64,000 nt of DNA from Sabulicella glaciei (GTDB taxonomy: Bacteria > Pseudomonadota > Alphaproteobacteria > Acetobacterales > Acetobacteraceae). The notes beneath the pieces are model-generated. The model searched no databases, was not told where the DNA came from, and saw nothing but the letters and a program-made list of their open reading frames with translations. The stretch covers positions 1 through 64,000 of the forward strand of contig NZ_JAPFQI010000022.1 in NCBI RefSeq assembly GCF_026183895.1. The letters are read 5' to 3'. Below, in pieces: positions 1 to 7,878 of the stretch. Position 1 is the first letter of the stretch, and the number at the start of each line of letters is the position of its first letter. A program made the translations under genes and the position numbers.

Positions 1-375
1 ATGCCCGTGGCTGGAGCGGACCGGGTCCCGATAGATCCCTTTGGCGCTGATGCGCCTGCCGCGCCGCCGCTCAATCGTGTCATCAAGGCCCAGCAGCACC
101 GGCCCTGCCGGCAGGAACGCGTCCAGCAGAAGCTCAAGCAGCACGCGGGCAGCCGCCCGCCCGCTCCAGGCAGCGCGATTGAGCACGCGGTGATAGTTCA
201 CGAACCGCCGTTCCCGGCTGAGCCCGGTGATCCGCAGGATGCTGGTCACCATGCGTCGGCCTGGTGCCAGAATGGACCCGATCAGTAGCACCTGAGCGTG
301 CCGCCAACTCCGTTGCCGGAAGAGCGGCGCGAAGCATAGGATCACCGCGGCGAAGCGGGCTGGTAGGCGCAGCAT
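1..375 (-). CDS. Transposase, IS701-like (DDE_5) family, cut by window edge
   Basis: Reading leftwards from an ATG at 375, an open frame of 125 codons runs off the window start without a stop. The translation has the N-terminal region of IS701-like DDE transposases: a run with SILAPGRRMVTSILRITGL, then VNYHRVLNRAAWSGR, then LLGLDDTIERRRGRR, which carries the first catalytic Asp. This identifies the family. Whether the copy is intact cannot be judged because the second Asp and the Glu lie outside the window. The start is the first ATG after an in-frame stop. Confidence 0.75.
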   Translation of the reverse strand, partial: MLRLPARFAAVILCFAPLFRQRSWRHAQVLLIGSILAPGRRMVTSILRITGLSRERRFVNYHRVLNRAAWSGRAAARVLLELLLDAFLPAGPVLLGLDDTIERRRGRRISAKGIYRDPVRSSHGH

Positions 376-493
376 GGCGGCTGTCCTTTGGCCGGGACGC
401 CTCCAGCTTAGCCGCTCACCCGCTCCGCCGCCTCAGCTCCCGCAAATGGCCAAAGTCGAGCTCAGACTGTATGCCGAGATCAACTAAGGTCCG

Positions 494-580
494 TTAGCGC
501 TTGAGCCAGCCGAGCGCAGTGGCGTGGTGTAGGGCGCCGATGAAGGACCGGGCGGCCTTCGCGTGGCGGGTGGCGTACGC
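494..580 (-). pseudogene. IS5-family transposase, 3' terminal remnant
   Basis: About 28 codons ending in TAA read YATRHAKAARSFIGALHHA and then TALGWLKR. This matches the C-terminus of the full IS5 transposase that ends at 2801, which reads VATRYEKTARSFLGVLCHA. Nothing upstream in this frame continues the protein, so it is a solitary 3' end left by deletion or recombination. No matching left end is visible nearby. Confidence 0.65.
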
Positions 581-668
581 GCTTTGAACTACGTGGCCGT
601 CCCGGCAACCAGCAGGCAACCAAGTGGTTCATCCGCATGGAGGGATCAGCAACCCTCCTGACAGCGAG

Positions 669-1967
669 ATGGCCATGACCACCGCCCGCGACGTCTCCCT
701 CGCCCGGCTCGCCCTGGCCGCCTATTCGAACGCGGACCCTCCTCTTCCCGCTGGCTTCACGCCCCTTCCGACTACAGCGCTGACCCTCGATCCCAGCTTG
801 GGCGCGAGCTTTGTTGATGGCATTTACCGCAACCAGAACGCGGCGGCGCTGGTGGTCACTGGCTCCCTCAATGGCGAGCCAACGGTCGTCCTGGCCTTCC
901 GAGGCTCTGACGACCGCGAGGACTCGATCAACTCCTTGCGCGACATCAATGCCGACTACCCAGATTTCGCACCCTTGGTGAGCGCGCTGGACAGCTACGT
1001 GACCGCCACTGAGGTGCGTAACGTCGCGGTCACCGGGCATAGCCTCGGCGGCGCCATGACGCAGCTCTACATGTCTCAGCATCCCAGTGCGGCGACCCAG
1101 TATCTCGCCGTCACCTTCGGTTCGCCGGGGGCATTGCTCGGCGAGGGAACTGACCCACGCAGCCGCGACTACGTGATCGCCGGTGACCCAGCCGTTTATC
1201 TGGGTGAAAACCGTGCGGAGACCGGCGCGGAGCTGCGTGCCAACCCGCTCCTCGCTGGAGGAGCCGCATTTATTGCCGCGGACACCTTCCCTGGCCTCAC
1301 GGTGGCCGACGCCCTTGCTTCGCTGCCGTCCTTGACGCGGGACTACGAGAACCGCGGCATCACCGTGCTGCTCCCCAGCCTCGATGGTAGTGTCGATCAG
1401 GTCTCTGACTTCAGGGAGTTGTTGCGGGCGGATCCAGCGAACCATCGAATTGAGGTTTACACGTTCCAGGTGGCCTCGGAGGCGGCAGGCACCAACGGAC
1501 GCAATCCTGCCCCGCTCTTCGACCGAGACTTTTACTTGGCGAGGAACCCGGACGTTGCGGCGGCGGGAGTCGATGCGCAGACGCATTACGAGCAGTTTGG
1601 CTGGCGGGAAGGGCGTGACCCTGACGCGGCGTTCAAGACCAGCTTTTACCTCGCGTCCAACCCTGATGTCGCCGCCGCTGGGGTCAATCCGCTCGAGCAT
1701 TACAGCATCTATGGTTGGCGCGAGGGCCGCGACCCCAACCCCTACTTCGATCCCGACTTTTATCGGGCCTCCAATCCGGATGTCGCGGCCGCCGGTGTTG
1801 AGCCGTTGCTGCATTACCAGTTATGGGGCTGGATGGAGGGCCGCGATCCAGGCCCCTCCTTCAGCACCTCGCGGTATCTTGCGGCCAACCCTGATGTCCT
1901 GGCCGCCGGAGTCGACCCACTCGGGCACTACCTGCAGTTTGGCATTGAGGAGGGGCGGATCTTCTAG
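669..1967 (+). CDS. Class-3 lipase-like hydrolase with C-terminal repeat array
   Basis: This 432-residue alpha/beta hydrolase has a Lipase_3-type core. The nucleophile elbow GHSLGG (Ser near residue 126) follows VVLAFRGSDD, the usual oxyanion strand, so lipid ester hydrolysis is likely. Residues from about 282 to the end are four tandem copies of a unit of about 44 residues with the core FYLARNPDVAAAGV and then HY..FGWREGRDP, a repeat known from secreted alphaproteobacterial proteins. There is no N-terminal signal peptide, so export could be by a type I route (inference). An in-frame ATG at 624 exists, but the conserved part starts near 669 or 675. The natural stop was displaced by an IS insertion (TA target), and the present stop TAG uses the first IS base. 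Confidence 0.85.
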   Translation: MAMTTARDVSLARLALAAYSNADPPLPAGFTPLPTTALTLDPSLGASFVDGIYRNQNAAALVVTGSLNGEPTVVLAFRGSDDREDSINSLRDINADYPDFAPLVSALDSYVTATEVRNVAVTGHSLGGAMTQLYMSQHPSAATQYLAVTFGSPGALLGEGTDPRSRDYVIAGDPAVYLGENRAETGAELRANPLLAGGAAFIAADTFPGLTVADALASLPSLTRDYENRGITVLLPSLDGSVDQVSDFRELLRADPANHRIEVYTFQVASEAAGTNGRNPAPLFDRDFYLARNPDVAAAGVDAQTHYEQFGWREGRDPDAAFKTSFYLASNPDVAAAGVNPLEHYSIYGWREGRDPNPYFDPDFYRASNPDVAAAGVEPLLHYQLWGWMEGRDPGPSFSTSRYLAANPDVLAAGVDPLGHYLQFGIEEGRIF

Positions 1968-2808
1968 GGTCTGTCATCGCTTGAACTTGTTGGCTTCGCT
2001 GGGGTTTTGCCTGCTTTGAGCAGGAGGGACCCATGCTGGACGACAATCAATGGGCGATGCTCGAGCCTCTGGTGGAGGCGTGCCGGCCCAAAGGGAAGAC
2101 GCCGCCCCGTGACCTGCGGCGCACGATGGCCGCGATCCTCTGGCGTCATCAGAACGGCGCCAAATGGCGAGCCATCCCTGAGGAGTACGGGCCATGGTGG
2201 CGGGCGCCACAGATCTTCATCCGCTGGGCCCGTGCCGGCGTCTGGGAGCGGCTGCTGCATCTTGTGCAAGACGCGGGATCCAGCTCGGCATGGTGTTCCT
2301 CGATGGCACCAGCGTGCGCGCCCATCAGAAGGCGGCTGGTGCTGCACGAAGGGGGGATCTCGGGCTGAGCGAGACGGTCGTGAGGCGCTTGGCCGCTCTC
2401 GTGGCGGATATGGCACCAAGGCTTGCGTGATCGCCGATGGTGCCGGTCGGGCGATCGCGTTCCGGATTGCACCAGGACAGGCGCATGAACTCCCGCACGC
2501 GATCCCGCTGCTTGACGCGCTGCCAGAGGTGCCCCGCTGGGTGGTCGGCGATCGCGGCTACACCAGCCACGACCTCCGCGAACACATTTGGAGCATGGGA
2601 GCGCGGCCGGCGATCCCACCCCAACGTCACGAGGCACCGGTCTCTTGCCCGGACTGGATCTACAACAGCCGAAACCGCGTCGAGCGCCTCTGGGCGCGGC
2701 TCAAGGAGTGGCGGGCTGTCGCCACACGATACGAGAAAACCGCCAGGTCCTTTCTCGGCGTGCTCTGCCACGCCGCCACACTCGATCATTTCAAGCGATG
2801 ACAGGCCC
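1967..2808. mobile_element. IS5-family element (IS427-like), 842 bp
   Basis: Near-perfect terminal inverted repeats flank one transposase region: GGGTCTGTCATCGCTTGAA at the left and its complement with GGGCCTG at the right (18 of 19 match). The element is bracketed by TA dinucleotides at 1965-1966 and 2809-2810, consistent with the two-base TA duplication of IS427-type elements. It sits exactly in the lipase stop codon. Removing it and one TA restores TTC-TAA, so the insertion kept the protein length. Confidence 0.85.
2033..2801 (+). pseudogene. IS5-family transposase, two frame changes
   Basis: Homology runs through three frames. It begins in frame with MLDDNQWAMLEPLVEACRP and continues to LLHLVQDAG near 2275. 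It then continues one frame back as IQLGMVFLDGTSVRAHQKAAG (positions about 2278-2350). It changes again at a six-G run near 2347-2352 and continues as ALGRSRGGYGTKACVIADG to the end. The DDE residues are visible in FLDGTS, VVGDRGY and RNRVERLWARLKEW. The shift at the G run is the usual site of programmed frameshifting in this group. The first shift, at GCGGGATCC, looks like loss of one G and probably inactivates the copy unless it is a sequencing error. Confidence 0.8.
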
Positions 2809-3237
2809 TAAAGTGGGCACGACCCCTTGCGCGACTACTCAAGTACGACCGAAACCTCCCCCCATTTGTTAGTGAGCATGGTCGCCACTGGGCCCCAGCT
2901 GACCATGTTAGTAAATGCGGTCGCCTGCACTCCTTGTGGTTGCACGATTTCTAAGAGATTAAACCCTTCGCTTCCCGTGTCTCAGCTTCTCCGTGCTCTA
3001 GGCTCGTCGAGGCGAGGCCTACTGGGCCGGCTGCTCCAATTGGATTGTTAAGGAAATAAGCAACGAAAGCCGAGCACCGCGGCCAAGCGTCGTCCGGCTT
3101 CCGGAACGGAAAAGGCTCCGCTACCCGAAGGCAGCAGGGGACAGAGGCGTTTACATTCAGGAGAATGTTCCTGGAACACGCGAGGCCCCACGCATTTGCG
3201 TCTGCATTCTTGGACTGACCTGCGGCGTTTGACGCGC
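2809..3237. other. Intergenic, nothing recognised
   Basis: Between the IS5 right end and the lipoprotein gene I find no frame with recognisable protein similarity and no clear hairpin. The short open frames here are not conserved in composition. Confidence 0.5.
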
Positions 3238-3984
3238 ATGCACTTCCGCTGTGGCTTGCTCCTGACCCTTGCCGCCGTGACGCTCCTGGCGTGCCGGGAG
3301 GATCCCCCCTCCGAGAAGGCGGCAACTCCCGATCCGCGCCTGCAGGCCGCCCGCCAAGCCGCGGAGGGCCGCCTCCGGGAGCGCATGCGCGCTTCCGGTG
3401 AGCCGCAATCGCGCGGGGTACAGGTCTTTGCCCAGGCCGTCCCGAACAGCTTCGCGGTCTGCGGTCGTGCCACCGCCTCGGGCAGTGCGAGTGAGCCGCT
3501 TTTGCCCTGGGTGGCGGTGGTGTCCGTCGCGGGGGATGAGGCGCAGGTCACCAGCTTTGTCTTGGGAGCAAGCGGTCCCGAGGCGAGCCGCGTGTTCACC
3601 GAACTGGTCGACCGATGCTTCGAGGGGGGCGGCCCGCCTTCCGGGCGCATGCCAGCGCGGCCTCTCCCGCCCTTGCCGACACAATCGGCGCCCGAAGCTG
3701 CGCCCACCGTGGCAGGCAGCGACAGGCCCACTGCTGCCCCGCCTGCGTCGTCAGCCGCGCCCCCTGCGGCGGCCGCACCCTCCTTCAGGACCGTCGTCAC
3801 TTCGGCCCGCAGCGGCGCAAACCTCCGTTCCGCACCCCAGGGAGGTCAGGTTCTGCGCGTGGTTCCCCGCTCGAGCACCTTGCAGGTGCTCGGCGAGGCG
3901 CCGGGCGGGTGGTACCAGGTCGGCCAGAACGGCGCCGCCTGGGGCTGGATCCACTCTTCCGTCGTGGAACGGACGGACCGCTGA
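3238..3984 (+). CDS. Lipoprotein with C-terminal bacterial SH3 domain
   Basis: The 248-residue protein starts MHFRCGLLLTLAAVTLLAC, a signal peptide with lipobox LLAC, so Cys19 should be lipidated. A charged region follows, then a globular segment (about 65-140), then a Pro/Ala-rich linker (about 150-190). The last 60 residues look like an SH3_3 domain: SGANLRSAPQGGQVLRVVP, then VLGEAPGGWYQVGQNG and AWGWIHSS. Such domains often bind cell wall. An upstream in-frame ATG at 3196 is less likely because it would bury the signal. A decayed copy of its first 25 codons lies at 16021-16104. It stands alone as a transcription unit. Confidence 0.8.
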   Translation: MHFRCGLLLTLAAVTLLACREDPPSEKAATPDPRLQAARQAAEGRLRERMRASGEPQSRGVQVFAQAVPNSFAVCGRATASGSASEPLLPWVAVVSVAGDEAQVTSFVLGASGPEASRVFTELVDRCFEGGGPPSGRMPARPLPPLPTQSAPEAAPTVAGSDRPTAAPPASSAAPPAAAAPSFRTVVTSARSGANLRSAPQGGQVLRVVPRSSTLQVLGEAPGGWYQVGQNGAAWGWIHSSVVERTDR

Positions 3985-4502
3985 CGTCGGAGTGTCGAGG
4001 ATTGTCTGCGCAGGCGAATCTGGCCACGTGACGCGGCGCAACGCGCCGAGAGAGCGGCCAGCGATCGCTTGCAACCCATCGAGACCGAAGCCCGCACTCC
4101 CAGCTCCAGCACAGCGGCTATGAGGCCGCTTGCTCATCCTTCTCTTGCATTTTTTTGAACCGCGTCACGCACACGCAGCAGTCCGAGCACAAACGCGCGA
4201 GGAGGTGGCAAGGCTCGCGTTCTCGACGAAACGCCACCCCGCACTGAGTTTCTTTTGCGATGGAGCTACGGCTGAAGCGCCAGGGCCCGGACTGAACTCG
4301 CCTCTCCACCAAACTTCTGGTTGCTGAGAATATCCCTCGTCCACAACCGAAGAACAGGAGGCTCACTCACACGAGAGGACGCAACGAGAAGGTTGCACGT
4401 TCCAGGCATCGATCTCGGCCCTTCTTCTGAGAACCATTCTTTCGATCTTGAGTTAAGCGCTCGCTGGGCGGCCACGCCCTTGATCATTTCGAGGAGACCG
4501 GC
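3985..4502. other. Intergenic, nothing recognised
   Basis: Apart from a GAGGAGA ribosome-binding sequence just before the GTG at 4503, no feature is supportable. Open frames on either strand here have no recognisable domains. Confidence 0.5.
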
Positions 4503-5426
4503 GTGAGCCAGACCACTTCTTCCTCAGCCCATGCTGCTCCGATCTCGACAGCGCTGCGTCTGACGGTTCCGTGGTTGTGCCGCCACCTCAAGTCCATCGC
4601 CGCTGCTGCGACCATCCTGGTGGTCCCCGCGATGGTTCCGGAAGCAGAGGCTCGTTCCTCGTCGCAGGCGCGCGAGAGGGCGACGCACAGCGAGCGCCCG
4701 GCGGCGCGCGACCGCGCTGACGCGAGGCAGAGACGAGACTCTTCCTCTGCTCGCCTGTCGGCACGCCGGACGCAGGTCCGCCGGGCAAGCCCGGCACCGC
4801 GGCCGCAGACGCCCGAACTCACGCGAAACCGCGTGCTCACTGCCTTTGTCTCGGCGCAGCAGGCGACGGGCTTGAGTGCAGAGTTCCTCCGGCTGATCGC
4901 GGAGCGGGAAAGCAGCCTCAATCCGAAGGCCCGCAACCGCAGCTCGTCCGCCACAGGCTTGATGCAGTTCACGGACGACACCTGGCTCGAAGCGGTTCGT
5001 GACTTCGGCGCGCAGCACGGCCTCCGGGGCTACGCCGCCCTCCTGCGGACCGACCGCGACGGCAACATCACTACGCAGGACCCAAGGGCGCTGCGCCACA
5101 TTCTCAAGCTCCGGGAGGATCCGCGCCTTTCGGTCGCGATGGCTGCCGAAAGGCTTCGGGCGGCACGCCCACGCCTGGAAGAATCCTTGGGACGCACGGT
5201 CGAGCCAGCGGATCTGTACCTTGTGCACCTGCTGGGCGTGACCGGCGCGAGGCGCTTTCTTGCTGCCATGCGAACCGATCCAAACACGACTGGTGTCGCG
5301 GTCGCCGGCACGGCAGCCCGCAGCAACATCAATGTTTTCGTCCGGGCGGGGCGGCCTCTCTCCGTCGCAGCCGTCTACGAGGATATCCGACAGGTCTTCG
5401 CGCCCCTGAGGGTCACGCGCGTCTAA
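4503..5426 (+). CDS. Lytic transglycosylase-like (SLT fold) exported protein
   Basis: The gene starts with GTG after a good GAGGAGA site and encodes 307 residues. Residues 28-50 form a hydrophobic export segment ending AEA. An Arg/Ser-rich low-complexity linker covers about 51-105. The C-terminal domain carries the SLT signature: RLIAERESSLNPKARN with the presumed catalytic Glu136, followed by ATGLMQFTDDTWLEAVRDFG. This predicts cleavage of peptidoglycan glycan strands in the periplasm. It matches small Acetobacteraceae transglycosylases that lack extra domains. No flagellar or secretion genes are adjacent, so its process is unknown. Confidence 0.8.
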   Translation: MSQTTSSSAHAAPISTALRLTVPWLCRHLKSIAAAATILVVPAMVPEAEARSSSQARERATHSERPAARDRADARQRRDSSSARLSARRTQVRRASPAPRPQTPELTRNRVLTAFVSAQQATGLSAEFLRLIAERESSLNPKARNRSSSATGLMQFTDDTWLEAVRDFGAQHGLRGYAALLRTDRDGNITTQDPRALRHILKLREDPRLSVAMAAERLRAARPRLEESLGRTVEPADLYLVHLLGVTGARRFLAAMRTDPNTTGVAVAGTAARSNINVFVRAGRPLSVAAVYEDIRQVFAPLRVTRV

Positions 5427-5651
5427 AGGGAGAAGGTGGCAGACTTCGAGGTTGCGGCGCAGGAGTGCGGCACGGCTGTGCCGCCGACCCGGAAAGTCAG
5501 GCTGGCGTGGCGGCAGCGATCGGGGGCAGCTTGGGGAAGTGAAGCCTACCTAGCAGGGCTCGCATGGCGCTGAGGACGGCGTCCGCCACTTGCCAGTTGC
5601 GTCCGCTCGACGCCCCCTCGCGCACAAGGCCAGGGCGGTAACATGCTGTAT
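5427..5651. other. Intergenic, nothing recognised
   Basis: On the minus strand a short frame reads ADAVLSAMRALLGRLHFPK before a stop and could be a gene 3' remnant, but I cannot assign it. Confidence 0.3.
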
Positions 5652-5875
5652 TATGGAGTTTGTTGCGAACGACGAAGCGAATAATGCTTTAAGGAATCAA
5701 GCCTTTGCCGCCTCTTTCCCCCAAACCCCGGCGGCTGAGGTGAGGCCGTGCGGGATTCCCCCTCCCGCACGGCCGTCTTCTCAGTCCCCCTGAGTACCCC
5801 GACCGGCTTCTGCACGTATCCGATTCGGCGTCATAGATCGTAATCCTACCTACATGCCGCCGCATCAGAAAACCC
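5652..5875 (+). repeat. About 220-bp dispersed repeat, copy A
   Basis: This stretch is clearly homologous to the minus strand of 27127-27340. Shared blocks include GGAATCAAGCCTTTGCCGC, CGGCTGAGGTGAGGCCGTG, TCGTAATCCTAC and the end GCATCAGAA. Both copies contain a GC hairpin at the same place. Both also keep an open frame across the element: here 5653-5793 (46 codons) with NQAFAA and AAEVRPCG, and a matching frame in copy B. The three-base length difference between copies keeps that frame. It could be a non-autonomous element or a very small gene with terminator. It is not a known IS to me. Confidence 0.65.
5744..5774. terminator. GC-rich hairpin inside repeat copy A
   Basis: GGCCGTGCGGG pairs perfectly with CCCGCACGGCC across a 9-base loop. 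There is no T tract. The same stem core occurs at 12054-12093 and 27225-27255, so it is a recurrent hairpin, probably a transcription terminator or REP-like unit. Confidence 0.5.
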
Positions 5876-6007
5876 CGGCCGCAGTGCTTTTTGGGTCGCG
5901 CGCGTAGCTCCCAGTTTGCGATGGCCAACAGCTTGACACCTGGGGCTGGCGGCCCGGCTGAAGCCTTCGTTGCTAGCGAGGTCCGCCGCTGGCAATCGAG
6001 GAGGTCC

Positions 6008-6092
6008 GTTTATGCGGTACTGTTGTTTTCCCTCATGGACCGCGCTCTCGAGCGGCTGTATGGGCCGTCGCTGGACGCCGAGACCCCGCTTC
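6008..6092 (+). repeat. Conserved leader of receiver gene, copy 1
   Basis: The 85 bases before the receiver gene match 22319-22405 before the receiver pseudogene at high identity, for example GACCGCGCTCTCGAG against GACCGTGCTCTCGAG and GCTGGACGCCGAGACCCCG in both. The conservation extends the duplicated unit upstream of the coding region and probably includes its promoter and leader. I cannot assign a sigma-factor motif with confidence. Confidence 0.6.
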
Positions 6093-6515
6093 ATGAACCC
6101 GGACACGACCTTTCCCACCCTCAAGGTGCTGGTGGCGGAGGATGATTATCTTCACGCGAGTTCCCTGGCGCGTTCGCTCGAAGCCGCGGGGGCAGGGGTC
6201 GCGGGTCCGGTGGCCACCCTGGCCGCGGCACTGCGGATGCTTGAGCGCGAAGCCGATATCAAGGCAGCCGTGCTCGACGTTGAGCTGCATGGTGAGCTGG
6301 TGTTTCCGGTGGCCGTATTGCTGCGGCGCAAAGGCATCCCTTTCGTGTTCGTGTCGGAGCAGCCCGCCGTAGGCGTCCCCTTCTCCTTTCAGCACGTTCC
6401 CTGGCTGCCGAAGCCTGCGCCCGCAGTCCAGCTCCTGCGCCTCCTGGGGCAGGATCAGGTCTTCGAGCCTTTGTCTGTTGTGGGCGTGTCCGAGAAAGAC
6501 CTGCTCGCGGCCTGA
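6093..6515 (+). CDS. Single-domain response regulator (receiver)
   Basis: The 140-residue protein is a stand-alone receiver domain. VLVAEDDYLHA gives the acidic pair, VLDVELHGELVF the phosphoacceptor Asp, FVFVSEQ the Ser of the conserved switch position, and PWLPKPA the conserved Lys. No output domain is present, so it probably relays or sinks phosphate from a kinase by protein contact. Related copies occur at 15775-15970 (fragment), 22406-22828 (pseudogene) and 55124-55543 (intact). The start at 6093 is chosen because MNP/MNL openings recur in the copies; longer upstream frames are non-coding leader. Confidence 0.85.
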   Translation: MNPDTTFPTLKVLVAEDDYLHASSLARSLEAAGAGVAGPVATLAAALRMLEREADIKAAVLDVELHGELVFPVAVLLRRKGIPFVFVSEQPAVGVPFSFQHVPWLPKPAPAVQLLRLLGQDQVFEPLSVVGVSEKDLLAA

Positions 6516-6875
6516 CCTGCGGAGGCTTCGAAGGCTTTCTGTCAGAGGCGATCAGCGCGACTGGGAGTGTAGTTCGACCTTTGGCTCGGGCGCCCGGCAG
6601 CAGGGGCAGCACCCGTCTGGGCTGTGGCTCCGCTTTCTCCTCTTCCTTTGCCGCGCTGCACTCGTCCAAGGCGAGCAAAGCCCTCCAATTGGAGCTATAA
6701 TGCCCTTGTACGGCTCAGGTCTGACCAATTGGCCCTATGGCGTCAAACAACACCACAGCGGTACGATGCTGGGAATGGCGCAAGGTGCAGCAACAAATGG
6801 GGCACCTCGGAGTTCGAGTTTCAACTAGGTCTCGAAGTCGCGGAATGAAGCACAGCCGGCGATGGAGAAAAGACG
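6516..6875. other. Intergenic, nothing recognised
   Basis: No supportable gene. A GGAGAAAAG sequence at the right end serves as the ribosome-binding site of the small ORF that follows. Confidence 0.4.
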
Positions 6876-7031
6876 ATGACATTCCGGAATGTTCAGGCTC
6901 TGGAGATGTGCTTCTCGCTGGTTCCAGCGACAGACGGTCGGCTTCGCGAAACAATGGTCATCCGCTACGCCGACGGCATCATGGAGCGCTTCGTTCGCGC
7001 CAGCACCGAACGGGACTGGTCCCGCGTTTGA
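6876..7031 (+). CDS. Hypothetical 51-residue protein
   Basis: A short frame starts at ATG 6876, preceded by GGAGAAAAG at good spacing, and ends in TGA at 7031. The translation (MTFRNVQALEMCFSLVP, later ETMVIRYADGIMERFVRAS) has balanced composition unlike the Arg/Pro-rich shadow frames around it. Family not recognised. It may be a small conserved protein or the 5' part of a truncated gene. Confidence 0.45.
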   Translation: MTFRNVQALEMCFSLVPATDGRLRETMVIRYADGIMERFVRASTERDWSRV

Positions 7032-7118
7032 GAGACTGATCAGGTCGCGAGGCCGCCGAACGAAGTGCAGCTGAAAGAATTCGAGACCGGGTGTGGGTGG
7101 CGAGGGGCGCTGCGAGCA

Positions 7119-7259
7119 TCAATCGGCTGAGAGCCGCCCGCGCTTGAACTCCTCGAAAAGGAGGTAGACGACGCGCGGTGTCGAGGCGCTTCCGGTCGCG
7201 ATGGTTTCGCCGCGATCCCGGAACACAAAGGCGAAGTCGGGCTTGTGGATGCTCGTCAT
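7119..7259 (-). CDS. Hypothetical 46-residue protein
   Basis: The frame from ATG 7259 reads MTSIHKPDFAFVFRDRGET and ends EEFKRGRLSAD. Composition is protein-like and mildly charged, with no domain I recognise. Directly upstream in the same frame lies an IS3 orfA remnant (about 7280-7385), so this could equally be the 3' end of a gene hit by that element. Confidence 0.35.
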   Translation of the reverse strand: MTSIHKPDFAFVFRDRGETIATGSASTPRVVYLLFEEFKRGRLSAD

Positions 7260-7279
7260 GTGGATGTGGGAGCGCCAGC

Positions 7280-7385
7280 GATAACAGCCGACCTGCGTCA
7301 CGCCGGTCGCCCGGATCGACTCCGCCACGGACTGCCCTGTGAGAGCAGCACATCCACCTGCCGCAGCTTGGTCAGCGCCTCTTCA
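7280..7385 (-). pseudogene. IS3-family orfA N-terminal remnant
   Basis: The minus strand encodes EEALTKLRQVDVLLSQGQS and then VAESIRATGVTQVGCYRWR, the helix-turn-helix start of IS3-family OrfA proteins, with one lost base in the GGC-AGT area that splits the frame. Similarity stops after YRWR. No orfB or ends remain. Confidence 0.6.
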
Positions 7386-7530
7386 GACCGGTGCTTCCCC
7401 CGCCCCGCCGTCTCGGTCCTCCTCCGGTTCAAACCTATATCTCAAGGCGGACCACTGTAGAGGGAGGGATCACGGACAGGGTGCTGGAAAGGATGCCCTG
7501 GGGCGCAACGGCCGACGCGGCCCTTGTTCT

Positions 7531-7842
7531 TCATATCAGAACGCTTGCATCAGGCTTCCTCAAACGCCCCAAGCGCCACGACACCGTGACGCAACCATTC
7601 GGCACGGAAGGGGTGCCCGGCTTCGCAGCGTTGGTGGCCAGTTCGTGAAAGGCAAGGTTGAGCACCTCCGCCGCATCCTCCGCGACCCAGATTGGCGCGC
7701 CGTCGGCCTCCATCCGGCCGGACCCGCCATAGGGCGAAAGGACACGTCGTGCGACCTCTGCCAGGGCCGGCCCCCCTGAGACCGCGAGAGCCTGGTGCCT
7801 ATCCTCGAGCGCGCTTTGGATCGACAAGGGGACGGCCACCAT
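7531..7842 (-). pseudogene. HWE-type histidine kinase fragment
   Basis: The frame contains the HWE-kinase linker and N box: DRHQALAVSGG, then LSPYGGSGRMEADGAP, then LNLAFHELATNAAK and NGCVTVSWRLG. In intact HWE kinases, HELATNAAKYG is preceded by the phospho-His helix and followed by the G1 and G2 ATP-lid motifs. Here both are missing, so this is an internal fragment of about 100 codons without predicted activity. PGTPS replaces the usual YGALS. Confidence 0.6.
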
Positions 7843-7878
7843 GGCGGAGGGCCTGGGCCTCGTGAAAGTCAGAGGGCG

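Noticed and set aside
480-1814. 444-codon minus-strand ORF antisense to the lipase
   Set aside because: Shadow frame: Arg/Gly/Val-rich, no domains, and the plus strand carries a clear lipase with catalytic motif.
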